A stretch of DNA of 9,863 nt, from the NCBI GenBank assembly GCA_002254975.1, contig NJEB01000008.1, positions 1 through 9,863 of the forward strand, written 5' to 3'. The number at the start of each line of letters is the position of its first letter. Position 1 is the stretch's first letter. Source of the DNA: Candidatus Hecatellales archaeon ex4484_218 (lineage in GTDB: Archaea; Thermoproteota; Bathyarchaeia; Hecatellales; Hecatellaceae). Below are positions 1-7,087 of this stretch, piece by piece. The notes below the pieces were generated by a model, which saw nothing but the letters and a program-made list of their open reading frames with translations, was not told where the DNA came from and searched no databases. Made by a program: the position numbers and the translations under genes.

Positions 1-481
1 TATCTTGAAGCTTCAGTAAGGAAAGAGTACCGCCTGCTGGAGCTGTATCCCAAACTATCACATCATAATTACCACTTTCATAAAGGTCTAAAACATAGCT
101 TAAAGCAAATTCTTCATCAATTCCTGGAGCACCAGCAATATATTCTATGATTTCTTCTCCAATAGGTAAAAATGATGATACAACCTCATATACTTCATAT
201 CCAAATTTTTCTTTCCATTTTTCAATTACAAGGTCATAATCTAACTCTACAACATTAAGTTTTTCAACATCCTTTAGGTTTACAATGTATCCTCTAACAT
301 TAACCTCTAAAATATCGGATAAGGATGGAGTTGGGTCTGTTGAAATTAAAAGTGTTCTTAAACCTTTTTTTGCAAAATGTAGGGCTGTAGCTGTTGCACA
401 TGTTGTTTTTCCAACACCACCTTTACCACAAAAAATCACAAGTCTAGGTTTTTCAACATCAAGATAAGTTAAACCTTCCAT
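1..481 (-). CDS. ArsA/GET3-like ATPase, N-terminal part (cut by window edge)
   Basis: The visible 160 residues are the N-terminal part of a SIMIBI-class P-loop ATPase of the ArsA/GET3 family. These are cytoplasmic dimers that deliver tail-anchored membrane proteins or energise arsenite export. A deviant Walker A loop, GKGGVGKTT, lies at residues 19-27 and includes the intradimer lysine K20. A switch-I-like STDPTPSLSD lies at 47-56, PGIDEEFAL at 119-127 and the DTAPAGGTL segment at 145-153. The family usually has DPAHS and DTAPTGHT at the last two switch positions; here both histidines are missing. The start is the ATG at 481. It has no properly spaced Shine-Dalgarno site, and a TATA-like box at 507-515 would start transcription almost at the ATG, so a leaderless mRNA is likely. 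In-frame GTG and TTG codons just upstream are alternatives. The 3' end lies outside the window. The family is clear; arsenite versus tail-anchored cargo is not decided, and no ars genes are visible nearby. Confidence 0.88.
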   Translation of the reverse strand, partial: MEGLTYLDVEKPRLVIFCGKGGVGKTTCATATALHFAKKGLRTLLISTDPTPSLSDILEVNVRGYIVNLKDVEKLNVVELDYDLVIEKWKEKFGYEVYEVVSSFLPIGEEIIEYIAGAPGIDEEFALSYVLDLYESGNYDVIVWDTAPAGGTLSLLKLQD

Positions 482-506
482 CTCCAAAAACAACACCAAG
501 AACTTT

Positions 507-515
507 TATTTTAAA
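507..515 (-). promoter_or_regulatory. TATA-like box of the ArsA/GET3-like gene
   Basis: On the minus strand this reads TTTAAAATA. Its centre is about 30 bases upstream of the A of the ATG at 481, the distance expected of an archaeal TATA box that drives a leaderless or nearly leaderless transcript. The call rests on position and composition only; the surrounding DNA is AT-rich, so a chance match is possible. Confidence 0.4.
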
Positions 516-574
516 TTGTTAAAACCTCTTTATTTACTCTCCGATGGAAAGCAGACTTTTAACTTTAAACCAAT

Positions 575-2308
575 CTAAAACCTAAAAAATGTTTTAAGAT
601 AGTTTTTGGTTAAAGCACCTAAAATTTTTAGTCTAACATCCAAACCTTTTCTTGAAGGCCAAGTTAAAAGCTCCTTTTTAGAGCATAATAGGCCTTCATA
701 GGCTTTTTCAACTTCATCTTTTAACTTTTTTAGGTTTATTTCTAACTCTTCACCTTTAAAGTTTTTAAGTATTTCATCAATTTTCAAAGTTGTTTTTTCT
801 GCAATTTTTAGTTTTTCAAACATAACTTCAGCTTCATCTTTATCGATAAGTCCATGTTTTAATTTAACCTTGTTAATTAGGTTAGCAGCCATATAGGTTG
901 TCTTAACTATTTCATCTCTTGACATCCATTTGGTTTCATAGTTTAAAAAATATTTCCAGCTAAGCATTTCTAAAGCTTCAAAATGTTCTTGAAGAGTTTT
1001 ATAAAAAAGTTTGTATCCGTAAACTTTAGGATTTTCAAAAACAAGACTTCCAGGGTCTAAAAATGGGGCTAATGGTGCTATAAAAGGATGGTAAACTGTT
1101 TTTTTATTTTTAAAAAGATTAAAAAGTTTTTCCATGTAACGGATAGTATCAACTATGGATGCTTGGTTTTGTTGAGGTAGACCTATCATAAAGAAAACAT
1201 CAACCCTTTCAAATCCTAACTGGCAAATAAAATTTAAGGTTTTTTCAAGCTCAAAATTTCCATACATTCTCCCAAAACTTTTACGTATTTCTTCATCATG
1301 AGATTCTGGAGAAATTTCCACGCTTGCATTTGGGGAAATCTTTAACAAGTTTTCAAGAAATTTTTTGTTTGCAGGTTTAAAAAGCTCAAAAACTAAAGGG
1401 TTATCAATTTTCTCGTTTTTAAGGTTTGTAAACAATTTTTCCACATATTTTTCTCCGCAAATTCTAAGGTCGTTTAGGATAAAAATTGCACCTTTTATAT
1501 ATTCACTTATTATCTTAATTTCTTCAGCAAGAGTTTCCGGTTTTTTTAAGGCTGTTTTTGTTCTGTTACAGATATTTTTGTATGTAAAATTAGAGCCCCC
1601 GCAAGTTATGCAGTTGTAGGGGCATCCCTTTAATGGTAAAACTGCAGCCATTGGATACTTAAACCAATCTTTATATGGAAGGTAGGCTGTTGGGTCTAAG
1701 TCTTTTGCTGCAGCTTTAATCACCAAACCATAATCAACCATATAGTCATCAAGATTTTCCGGAACAAAACTTAATGGATTAACCTTAATTTTACCGTTTA
1801 TTTTCCATGTTAAATTTGGAATATTTTCAGGTTGTTGTTTTTTCTCCAAACATTCAATCAATTTTAACAGTGGTTCTTCAACAGTATCACCACGTAAAAC
1901 ATAATCTACATATGGATAATTTATTAGTTCAAGATGGTAGTAGGTGGCAGACATCCCCCCAAAAATTATGGGTTTATCTGGGTGAATACTTTTGATTAAT
2001 TTTGCAAGTTTTAAGCTTCCTTCAACATGAGGAAGCCAATGAAGGTCTATTCCAAAAGCTAAAGGTTTAAGTGATTTTAATGTTTTTTGTAGATTAAAAT
2101 TCTTGTTTAAAAGCATTTTTAAGGCTACATTCAAAATTTTTATTTTATAACCATGTTTGGTGAGAAAACTTAAGATACTTAAAAAACCTATAGGATAAGA
2201 TTCAAGAATAGGGGATGAGGGTACAACATCACTTATTGGACCTAGTACAACAGTTTTTTCCCTAAAATTGTAGATGGTCGGAGGATGCAACAGGATAAGG
2301 TCCACCAA
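575..2308 (-). CDS. Cobalamin-binding-domain radical SAM protein, function unknown (resembles Ta0216 family)
   Basis: This 577-residue protein has an N-terminal Rossmann-like cobalamin-binding-type domain at roughly residues 35-150. It includes the FGGMSATYYHLE segment near 116-127 and DYVLRGDTVEEPL near 135-147. A radical SAM barrel follows, with the cluster motif C229-x3-C233-x2-C236 in GCPYNCITCGG. The segment EISPESHDEEIRKSFG near 331-346 and the following FMIGLPQQ near 373-380 resemble, from memory, the archaeal B12-binding/radical SAM family named after Ta0216. The substrate is unknown. Related B12 radical SAM enzymes often methylate unactivated carbons, but that is only inference here. 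The C-terminal 150 or so residues are lysine-rich and helical, and I do not recognise a domain there. The start is a TTG at 2308, chosen because GAGGG at 2318-2322 lies nine bases upstream; a GTG one codon later is the alternative. The gene is divergent from the prenyltransferase gene and precedes the ArsA-like gene by 93 bases. Confidence 0.85.
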   Translation of the reverse strand: MVDLILLHPPTIYNFREKTVVLGPISDVVPSSPILESYPIGFLSILSFLTKHGYKIKILNVALKMLLNKNFNLQKTLKSLKPLAFGIDLHWLPHVEGSLKLAKLIKSIHPDKPIIFGGMSATYYHLELINYPYVDYVLRGDTVEEPLLKLIECLEKKQQPENIPNLTWKINGKIKVNPLSFVPENLDDYMVDYGLVIKAAAKDLDPTAYLPYKDWFKYPMAAVLPLKGCPYNCITCGGSNFTYKNICNRTKTALKKPETLAEEIKIISEYIKGAIFILNDLRICGEKYVEKLFTNLKNEKIDNPLVFELFKPANKKFLENLLKISPNASVEISPESHDEEIRKSFGRMYGNFELEKTLNFICQLGFERVDVFFMIGLPQQNQASIVDTIRYMEKLFNLFKNKKTVYHPFIAPLAPFLDPGSLVFENPKVYGYKLFYKTLQEHFEALEMLSWKYFLNYETKWMSRDEIVKTTYMAANLINKVKLKHGLIDKDEAEVMFEKLKIAEKTTLKIDEILKNFKGEELEINLKKLKDEVEKAYEGLLCSKKELLTWPSRKGLDVRLKILGALTKNYLKTFFRF

Positions 2309-2403
2309 CAGAGTTAACCCTCTAAACAGCTAATTTTATGTTTAGGTAATTTTAACCTTAATATGAAGTAAAAAATTTTGTATTTTTGTTTGAGGTATTT
2401 ACC
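2309..2403. promoter_or_regulatory. Shared divergent promoter region of the radical SAM and prenyltransferase genes
   Basis: This short AT-rich gap lies between two head-to-head genes and must hold both promoters. For the minus-strand gene, a TTAAAATTA-like box near 2348-2357 would start transcription around 2326, just upstream of the Shine-Dalgarno site at 2318-2322. For the plus-strand gene, a TTAATAT-like box near 2358-2364 would start transcription around 2386, upstream of its Shine-Dalgarno site. The two boxes nearly overlap, so the genes may compete for, or share, promoter factors. The box positions are inferred by eye. Confidence 0.4.
2392..2396 (+). promoter_or_regulatory. Shine-Dalgarno site deciding the prenyltransferase start
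   Basis: GAGGT lies seven bases before the TTG at 2404. This makes that codon the best start, rather than the earlier in-frame TTG at 2386, which would place the site inside the coding sequence. Confidence 0.55.
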
Positions 2404-3303
2404 TTGACAGGTTCAATTGGTAAATGGCTTCAACTTTTAAGAGCTAACTTTTTAGTTTTAACTGTTATAACAGTTTTTGCTGGTTTGGCTGCAAGTTTTT
2501 ATCAGAATCATACCATCAACTTTTTAAATGCTACCTTATGTTTGATTGGTGCTTTACTGGCTCATATGGCTGTAAATGTTTTTAACAACTATTTTGATTA
2601 TAAGCTTGAAGTTGATAAATATACACCAAAAACTCCTTTTAGTGGAGGGATAAACCTTATTGTTAACAACCAAATAAAACCTTCAACAGCCTTCCAAGTT
2701 GGAGTTTTATGTCTTATTGGGGCTGGATTGGTTGGAGTATATTTTTTAAAACTGTTTTTTTGGCCTCTTTTCCCAATAATAGTTTACGGTGCAATTTCAA
2801 TCTATTTTTATACGGCTTATCTTTCACGTATCCCAGCTTTAAGCGAAATTATTGCTGGAACAAATTATGGTTTTATTATGTTGGGTGCATCCTTAACTCA
2901 GTATGGAAACATAGGTTTGGTGGATTTTGCTGTTTTTATACTAGTAAGCATGCTGGTAGGGCTTCTTCTTTTCTTAAATGAATTTCCAGATGTTGATGCG
3001 GATAAAATGGCTGGTAGAAAACATCTTATAATTTTACTTGGAAGAAAAAAAGCTTCAAAACTTTATGTTGCCCTTTTAATTTCAATATATAGTTTGGTTG
3101 TTTTTCTTGTTGGACTTAAAATTTTACCTTTAACATGTTTACTTGTTCTTGTTACAGGCTGGTTAGGTTATAAAGCGTCATGTATCGTGTTGAAAAATTA
3201 TGATAGTGTTAAAGAGATCGTTCCAGCTCTTGCTTTTAATGTTTTGATTGTTTTAACATGTATAGGTTTGATTGGTGTTGGTTTAGTGTTGGGAAGTTTT
3301 TAG
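2404..3303 (+). CDS. UbiA-family prenyltransferase, MenA-like (quinone or related lipid synthesis)
   Basis: This is an integral-membrane prenyltransferase of the UbiA superfamily, which joins an isoprenoid diphosphate to an aromatic or other acceptor. From the TTG at 2404 it has 299 residues, a normal length, with about eight or nine hydrophobic helices. Motif I is NVFNNYFDYKLEVD at residues 58-71; D65 and D71 fit the Mg-diphosphate site, but the usual first aspartate of NDxxD is an asparagine (N62). Motif II is NEFPDVDADKMAGRKHL at 192-208 and resembles the archaeal and bacterial MenA-like group more than UbiA proper or the ether-lipid DGGGP synthases. A role in menaquinone-type quinone synthesis fits the quinone-using NrfD and NuoL genes nearby, but this is inference. 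The start was chosen from GAGGT at 2392-2396; the ORF could also open at the TTG at 2386. Its TAG stop overlaps the stop of the convergent nuoL-like gene. Confidence 0.87.
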   Translation: MTGSIGKWLQLLRANFLVLTVITVFAGLAASFYQNHTINFLNATLCLIGALLAHMAVNVFNNYFDYKLEVDKYTPKTPFSGGINLIVNNQIKPSTAFQVGVLCLIGAGLVGVYFLKLFFWPLFPIIVYGAISIYFYTAYLSRIPALSEIIAGTNYGFIMLGASLTQYGNIGLVDFAVFILVSMLVGLLLFLNEFPDVDADKMAGRKHLIILLGRKKASKLYVALLISIYSLVVFLVGLKILPLTCLLVLVTGWLGYKASCIVLKNYDSVKEIVPALAFNVLIVLTCIGLIGVGLVLGSF

Positions 3304-5087
3304 GCGACTAATAGGAGGATAAGAAGTAGCATAACTAGAAAGCCTCCTATAATTCCACATACATTAAAGTTTAATATTCCAGGATGAGTTTTTCTGAATT
3401 TTTGAATTCCGGCTGTAAGTTTGTCAACAAAAACAAGATAATAAAACTTATCAATATAGTAGCATTCAAAAAGCATTTTTTGAATAGTTCCCCAAACACC
3501 TCTTCCAAAAATTTCTGGGGAAGGTTTCCTTTTAATATATACATAATAGGCGGGAGTTATACCTATAATCCATGCTACAACCGATAAACCTAGGATAACC
3601 GGGTCTATTCCACCAATCCCATCTGAATGAGTATGGATACCCATAAATTCTGCAAATTGATGTTCAAAAAATCCTGTTAAAACTGTGAAAGCTGCTAGAA
3701 TAATTAGGGGAATAATCATAATTTTAGGTTCATGAATATGAAATTTTTTAGCATACTCAGATTTTTCACCAAAAAATGTTAAAAATAAAGCTCTAAACGA
3801 ATATGCAATTGTTATTATTGCTGTTATGTATAGGATTATAAAAGCCCAAAAATGTCCTGTTTCTAAAGCTGTTTTAAATATTAGGTCTTTTGACCAAAAA
3901 CCGTTAAATGGTGCTATTCCACTTAAGGCAAAAACACCAAAAAGACATGTGTAAAAGGTTATCGGCATTTCCTTTCTTAAGCCACCGTAGTTTCGCATAT
4001 CTCTCATACCTCCAAGTTCATGGATAATGACACCCGCGGTAAGGAAGAGAAGAGCTTTAAAAACTGCATGACTCATTAGATGGAATTGGCTTACAAGTAC
4101 ACCAACACCAACAGCAAAACCAAGTGTAGACATCATATAGCCTAATTGGCTGATAGTTGAGTATGCCCAAACACGTTTAAGGTCTACAGCTGCAAGTCCT
4201 GCTGTTGCAGAAATTAAGGCTGTTACAGCCCCAACCCAAATTAGGGCATTAAGCCATACTTCTGGAGCAAAATTCATGTAGATTAGATGGGTTCTAGCCA
4301 TCAAATAAACTCCAGCTTTAACCATTGTGGCTGCATGGATTAATGCACTAACAGTTGTTGGGCCTTCCATCGCATCAGGAAGCCATGTATGAAGAGGCAG
4401 TTGAGCTGATTTTCCAATAGCACCTCCAAGCAATAAGATAGGAATTATGGAAAAGACAGGTTTAATCCATTCAGTTTTTAAGGTTGATTCAAGAGCTGCA
4501 AAACTAAAACTACCAACATTAAGATAGATTAAAATTACACCAACAAGCATAAAACAATCTCCAACTCTTGTAACTATGAACGCTTTCATTCCAGCTTTTC
4601 TTGCTTCCGGACGTTTATACCAAAAACCTATTAAAGCATATGAGCATAAACCAACCATTTCCCAAAATATGTATAAGGATAGAAAATTATCAGCTAAAAC
4701 TAAACCAACCATAGAACCTATGAAAAGTAACATGAAAAACCAGTATCTTGGTAAACTTTCATCCCCAGCCATATATCCAAGCGAATAAAGCAGTATTAAA
4801 GCACCAATCCAAGCAACAATATTACACATAAAAACACTTAATGGGTCAACTAAACTTCCAATTTGAATGTTAAAAAGTCCCGGAATTGAAACCCAGCTAA
4901 TGTATAGGTTTGGGTAGGGTGGCCCATGAAGCACATCCGGCAGCATAGAAGCAGCAAAAACTGCTGTTACAAAACCTATTACAACTGGGAACAGGTCTCT
5001 AACTTTTGGGTGGAGTGAAGCTACAGGCATCAAAACCGACGCTATAAGAGGAATAACCCAAACTAGAATTGGTGCATAGGGCAACAT
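3300..5087 (-). CDS. nuoL: NuoL/ND5-type proton-pumping subunit (complex I or antiporter-like)
   Basis: This 595-residue polytopic membrane protein closely matches the full-length NuoL/FpoL/ND5 pattern (E. coli NuoL has 613 residues). The key pump residues line up almost one to one with E. coli: E143 in FWEMVGLCSY (E. coli E144), K226 in GKSAQLPLHTWLPDAMEGP (K229), K344 in HLMSHAVFKALLFL (K342) and K400 in FNGFWSKD (K399). Past about residue 518 there is an amphipathic stretch and then a last hydrophobic helix (571-594), fitting the lateral helix and its anchor; shorter Mrp- or DabB-type homologues usually lack these. The start is the ATG at 5087, with GGAGG at 5101-5105 a rather long 13 bases upstream. 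No nuoK, nuoM, nuoN or other complex I gene is beside it. The gene follows the molybdoenzyme operon in the same direction, after a 163-base gap with its own possible promoter, and converges on the prenyltransferase gene. Confidence 0.93.
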   Translation of the reverse strand: MLPYAPILVWVIPLIASVLMPVASLHPKVRDLFPVVIGFVTAVFAASMLPDVLHGPPYPNLYISWVSIPGLFNIQIGSLVDPLSVFMCNIVAWIGALILLYSLGYMAGDESLPRYWFFMLLFIGSMVGLVLADNFLSLYIFWEMVGLCSYALIGFWYKRPEARKAGMKAFIVTRVGDCFMLVGVILIYLNVGSFSFAALESTLKTEWIKPVFSIIPILLLGGAIGKSAQLPLHTWLPDAMEGPTTVSALIHAATMVKAGVYLMARTHLIYMNFAPEVWLNALIWVGAVTALISATAGLAAVDLKRVWAYSTISQLGYMMSTLGFAVGVGVLVSQFHLMSHAVFKALLFLTAGVIIHELGGMRDMRNYGGLRKEMPITFYTCLFGVFALSGIAPFNGFWSKDLIFKTALETGHFWAFIILYITAIITIAYSFRALFLTFFGEKSEYAKKFHIHEPKIMIIPLIILAAFTVLTGFFEHQFAEFMGIHTHSDGIGGIDPVILGLSVVAWIIGITPAYYVYIKRKPSPEIFGRGVWGTIQKMLFECYYIDKFYYLVFVDKLTAGIQKFRKTHPGILNFNVCGIIGGFLVMLLLILLLVA

Positions 5088-5100
5088 TTTACCATTCCAA

Positions 5101-5105
5101 CCTCC
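5101..5105 (-). promoter_or_regulatory. Probable Shine-Dalgarno site of the nuoL-like gene
   Basis: GGAGG reads on the minus strand 13 bases before the ATG at 5087. The spacing is longer than usual, but no other in-frame start codon lies between the site and the ATG, so it still supports this start. Confidence 0.45.
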
Positions 5106-5171
5106 ACATTTACCAGAAACCTATTTCACCGCGTTTTTAATCAGCATTCCCGGTTTAAACTATCCTTAACA

Positions 5172-5184
5172 TTTTATATTTAAA
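5172..5184 (-). promoter_or_regulatory. Possible TATA box for the nuoL-like gene
   Basis: The minus strand reads TTTAAATATAAAA here, the most TATA-like stretch in the 163-base gap between the NrfD and NuoL genes. Transcription would begin near 5152 and give a leader of about 65 bases. If it is real, the nuoL-like gene can be expressed separately from the molybdoenzyme operon. Confidence 0.4.
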
Positions 5185-5228
5185 TTATTTACGCTTGAAA
5201 TAAATGGTAGCGGTTAAGTTTTTATTTT

Positions 5229-5234
5229 AAAAAA
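5229..5234 (-). terminator. Possible oligo-T terminator after the nrfD-like gene
   Basis: A run of six T on the minus strand follows CTCCC about 17 bases past the NrfD stop codon. Archaeal transcription often ends at such T tracts without a hairpin. Short T runs are common in this AT-rich DNA, so it may only reduce read-through into the nuoL-like gene, or do nothing. Confidence 0.3.
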
Positions 5235-5250
5235 GGGAGAATTTTAAGTT

Positions 5251-6168
5251 TTATAGGATTTGTCCAGCAACAAGAAGAGAATATCTTGCGGCAACAGCTC
5301 CAACAGCAACCAACAGAAAACTTATGTACAAAAGAATTATCCAAACTGATAAAGGAATACCTAAACGTAGTCTTTCAAGGATATAGATTACTAGTGGAAG
5401 TATCAAGCCAACAAAGATAAAACCTCCAAAGAAAAACATGGAAACCAATGGATTTGCAAAAGCAGTAGCCGCTCCTGCAATTCCGGAAATTGAACCTAAA
5501 TAGGCAGAAGCTAAGGTAAGTTCTATGACGATCAAAATTGACATGTACAAACTTACTTTTTCAGGAATCTTATGAATAAGAACCGTTCTACGCGCCTCCA
5601 AAAGAGTAGGAGTTAAACGTGGTATGAATACGCCTAAAACTGGTATAAGAAAAGTTGAAAGCACCAGACCTGAAAGCATTCCACTAACTGAGATAACCCA
5701 TGGGAAAACTGGGGATGACCATAATGGTTTCCCCATAGCAAAAGCCAACATTACACCTGGATAAATTGTAACCGTAAAACCTAGGGCCATATTTGCTGCA
5801 CCACAGATGATTCTAACTACAAAGTTGATTAAGGTTTCTTTTCTGAAAAGCCATAAAATCGCATTTAATGCTGCTACGGCTATGAAAGCCATACGGAGAA
5901 TGGTTCCAACAGATACCATGGATTCTGGAAAATGACTGATTGCATACAAGACATTGGCTGGAGCTACCGTGAACCTTCCTAAGTCAAGTACAACTGTAAG
6001 AATGCTTGCTAAACCCAGAATGGGTGCTAGGTAAGCTCCTGATTCTGCTAAAGCATCATATTCACCTTTACCCAGAATATGGGCTGCTCCACTAGCTATG
6101 GCTGCACCTCCAGCTGTACCTATTAAGAATAGGTCTAAGGCTGTAAGCCAACCCCAAACAAGAACCAT
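5251..6168 (-). CDS. NrfD/PsrC-type membrane anchor subunit of the molybdoenzyme
   Basis: This 305-residue integral-membrane protein of the NrfD/PsrC family exchanges electrons between the quinone pool and the FeS subunit of a complex iron-sulfur molybdoenzyme. About eight or nine hydrophobic helices are visible. Family-like segments are DLFLIGTAGGAA at 12-23, LDLGRF at 61-66, TIYPGVMLAFAMGKPLWSS at 134-152 (the loop and helix that normally contain the quinone-side tyrosine and tryptophan) and ARYSLLVAGQ at 294-303. It has no haem-binding pattern and is not a cytochrome b-type FdnI subunit. The start is the ATG at 6168, only six bases after the FeS gene's stop; GGGGGTG at 6178-6184, inside the end of the FeS gene, lies nine bases upstream. 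Tight spacing makes co-transcription and translational coupling with the FeS gene very likely. Some NrfD relatives are thought to move protons; the sequence alone does not show it here. Confidence 0.92.
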   Translation of the reverse strand: MVLVWGWLTALDLFLIGTAGGAAIASGAAHILGKGEYDALAESGAYLAPILGLASILTVVLDLGRFTVAPANVLYAISHFPESMVSVGTILRMAFIAVAALNAILWLFRKETLINFVVRIICGAANMALGFTVTIYPGVMLAFAMGKPLWSSPVFPWVISVSGMLSGLVLSTFLIPVLGVFIPRLTPTLLEARRTVLIHKIPEKVSLYMSILIVIELTLASAYLGSISGIAGAATAFANPLVSMFFFGGFIFVGLILPLVIYILERLRLGIPLSVWIILLYISFLLVAVGAVAARYSLLVAGQIL

Positions 6169-6174
6169 AACTTT

Positions 6175-7071
6175 TTACACCCCCTTACTTGAAGCTTTAA
6201 CTTGAGCTTTTCTTTTTACAAGCATTTTTACTCCAAAATAACCTACCAATGAAATAATGAAAGTTGCAACACCAATTCCACTGATGGATTTTAACAAATC
6301 TGTTTTATAAGTTGAGATCGGCTCATGAGGTACCTTGGGGAAACCAAGTTTTTCAAAAGGTACATCTGAAACAAAAATCATCGAAGTCCCTCCAGCCTCC
6401 TTTTCACCATAGATATATTGTGCACCTGAATTATGGGCTTTTTCTAAAATTTCATCTCTATCTCCAAATTGAAGTGCACCTGTTTGACAGTTTGCAACAC
6501 AGGCTGGAACCATTCCCTCCTTTATCCTATCCACACAGAAAATACATTTCCCTATAACTTTTCTTTCCTCATCAAAATGTGGTACATGCCATGGACATGC
6601 CTCCACACAATATTTGCACCCAATGCATCTATTTGGGTCATAGATTACGGGTCCTTCTGGTAGTTTTTTAAGTGCTTTAGTTGGACACACAGAAACACAG
6701 GTTGGTTCCAGACAATGCATACATCTAACCGAGGCCATCCTCCAACTGATGTTCCCCGCCTCATCCTTTACTTCACTAAACTTAACGTAACACCATGTGT
6801 TTGCTGAAAAACCTGTTGGATTTGTATACTCATCCTCTGTGATTGCTGTTTCTTCGGCTGGAAGCTTATTCCAAACTTTACATGCAACTTGACATGCCTT
6901 ACATCCAATACATTTTCTAACATCAATTAATATAGCCTTAGGCTTTTTATTATAAGAGTTAACGGTCTCTTCAGCTTTACTTAAGGTTATAGGTGAGGTG
7001 AATAAGGCTGTCAAACCTGCTCCAGTTACCGCAGCCTTTAAAAAATTTCTTCTAGATAATTTTTCAACCAT
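6175..7071 (-). CDS. Four-cluster ferredoxin subunit of the molybdoenzyme (PsrB/FdnH type), Tat signal and C-terminal anchor
   Basis: This 298-residue electron-transfer subunit carries electrons between the catalytic subunit and NrfD. It begins with a Tat signal (SRRNFLK at 6-12, followed by a hydrophobic stretch to about 30). Sixteen cysteines form four [4Fe-4S] sites: C54/C57/C60 with C64, C117/C120/C125/C129, C149/C152/C155/C159 and C176/C179/C191/C195. The segment DRIKEGMVPACVANCQTGALQFGDRDE matches the formate dehydrogenase beta/PsrB style, with Q replacing the usual P of CPTGA. A single hydrophobic helix at about 262-284 followed by KRK is a C-terminal membrane anchor like that of FdnH, so the cluster domain would sit outside the membrane. 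The start is the ATG at 7071. GGTG-type Shine-Dalgarno sequence fills the 14-base gap after the catalytic gene, and the TAG stop of that gene is part of it. The family is certain; its partner is set by context. Confidence 0.93.
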   Translation of the reverse strand: MVEKLSRRNFLKAAVTGAGLTALFTSPITLSKAEETVNSYNKKPKAILIDVRKCIGCKACQVACKVWNKLPAEETAITEDEYTNPTGFSANTWCYVKFSEVKDEAGNISWRMASVRCMHCLEPTCVSVCPTKALKKLPEGPVIYDPNRCIGCKYCVEACPWHVPHFDEERKVIGKCIFCVDRIKEGMVPACVANCQTGALQFGDRDEILEKAHNSGAQYIYGEKEAGGTSMIFVSDVPFEKLGFPKVPHEPISTYKTDLLKSISGIGVATFIISLVGYFGVKMLVKRKAQVKASSKGV

Positions 7072-7075
7072 TTTT

Positions 7076-7087
7076 TCACCACCACCT
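7076..7087 (-). promoter_or_regulatory. GGTG-repeat Shine-Dalgarno site overlapping the catalytic subunit's stop codon
   Basis: On the minus strand the sequence AGGTGGTGGTGA runs from the last two bases of the TAG stop of the catalytic gene to five bns before the next ATG. It offers two or three in-register pairings with the archaeal anti-Shine-Dalgarno end (CACCUCC). A ribosome finishing the first gene would sit on the initiation site of the second, which suggests translational coupling. Confidence 0.6.

Noticed and set aside
1365..1619. Plus-strand reading frame inside the radical SAM gene, and similar frames at 285-467, 1807-1995, 2709-2981, 3384-3587, 4576-4788, 6312-6663 and 8283-8516
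   Set aside because: All lie inside well-supported genes on another frame or strand, have no family-like sequence, and show no start signals of their own.
2344..2358. AGGT...ACCT dyad in the shared promoter gap as an operator
   Set aside because: Only four bases pair cleanly on each side and the inner positions mismatch; this is expected by chance in such AT-rich DNA.
3300..5087. DabB or Mrp antiporter subunit instead of NuoL
   Set aside because: The length, the C-terminal amphipathic stretch with a final membrane helix, and near one-to-one placement of pump residues fit NuoL better; no DabA or mrp partner is nearby.
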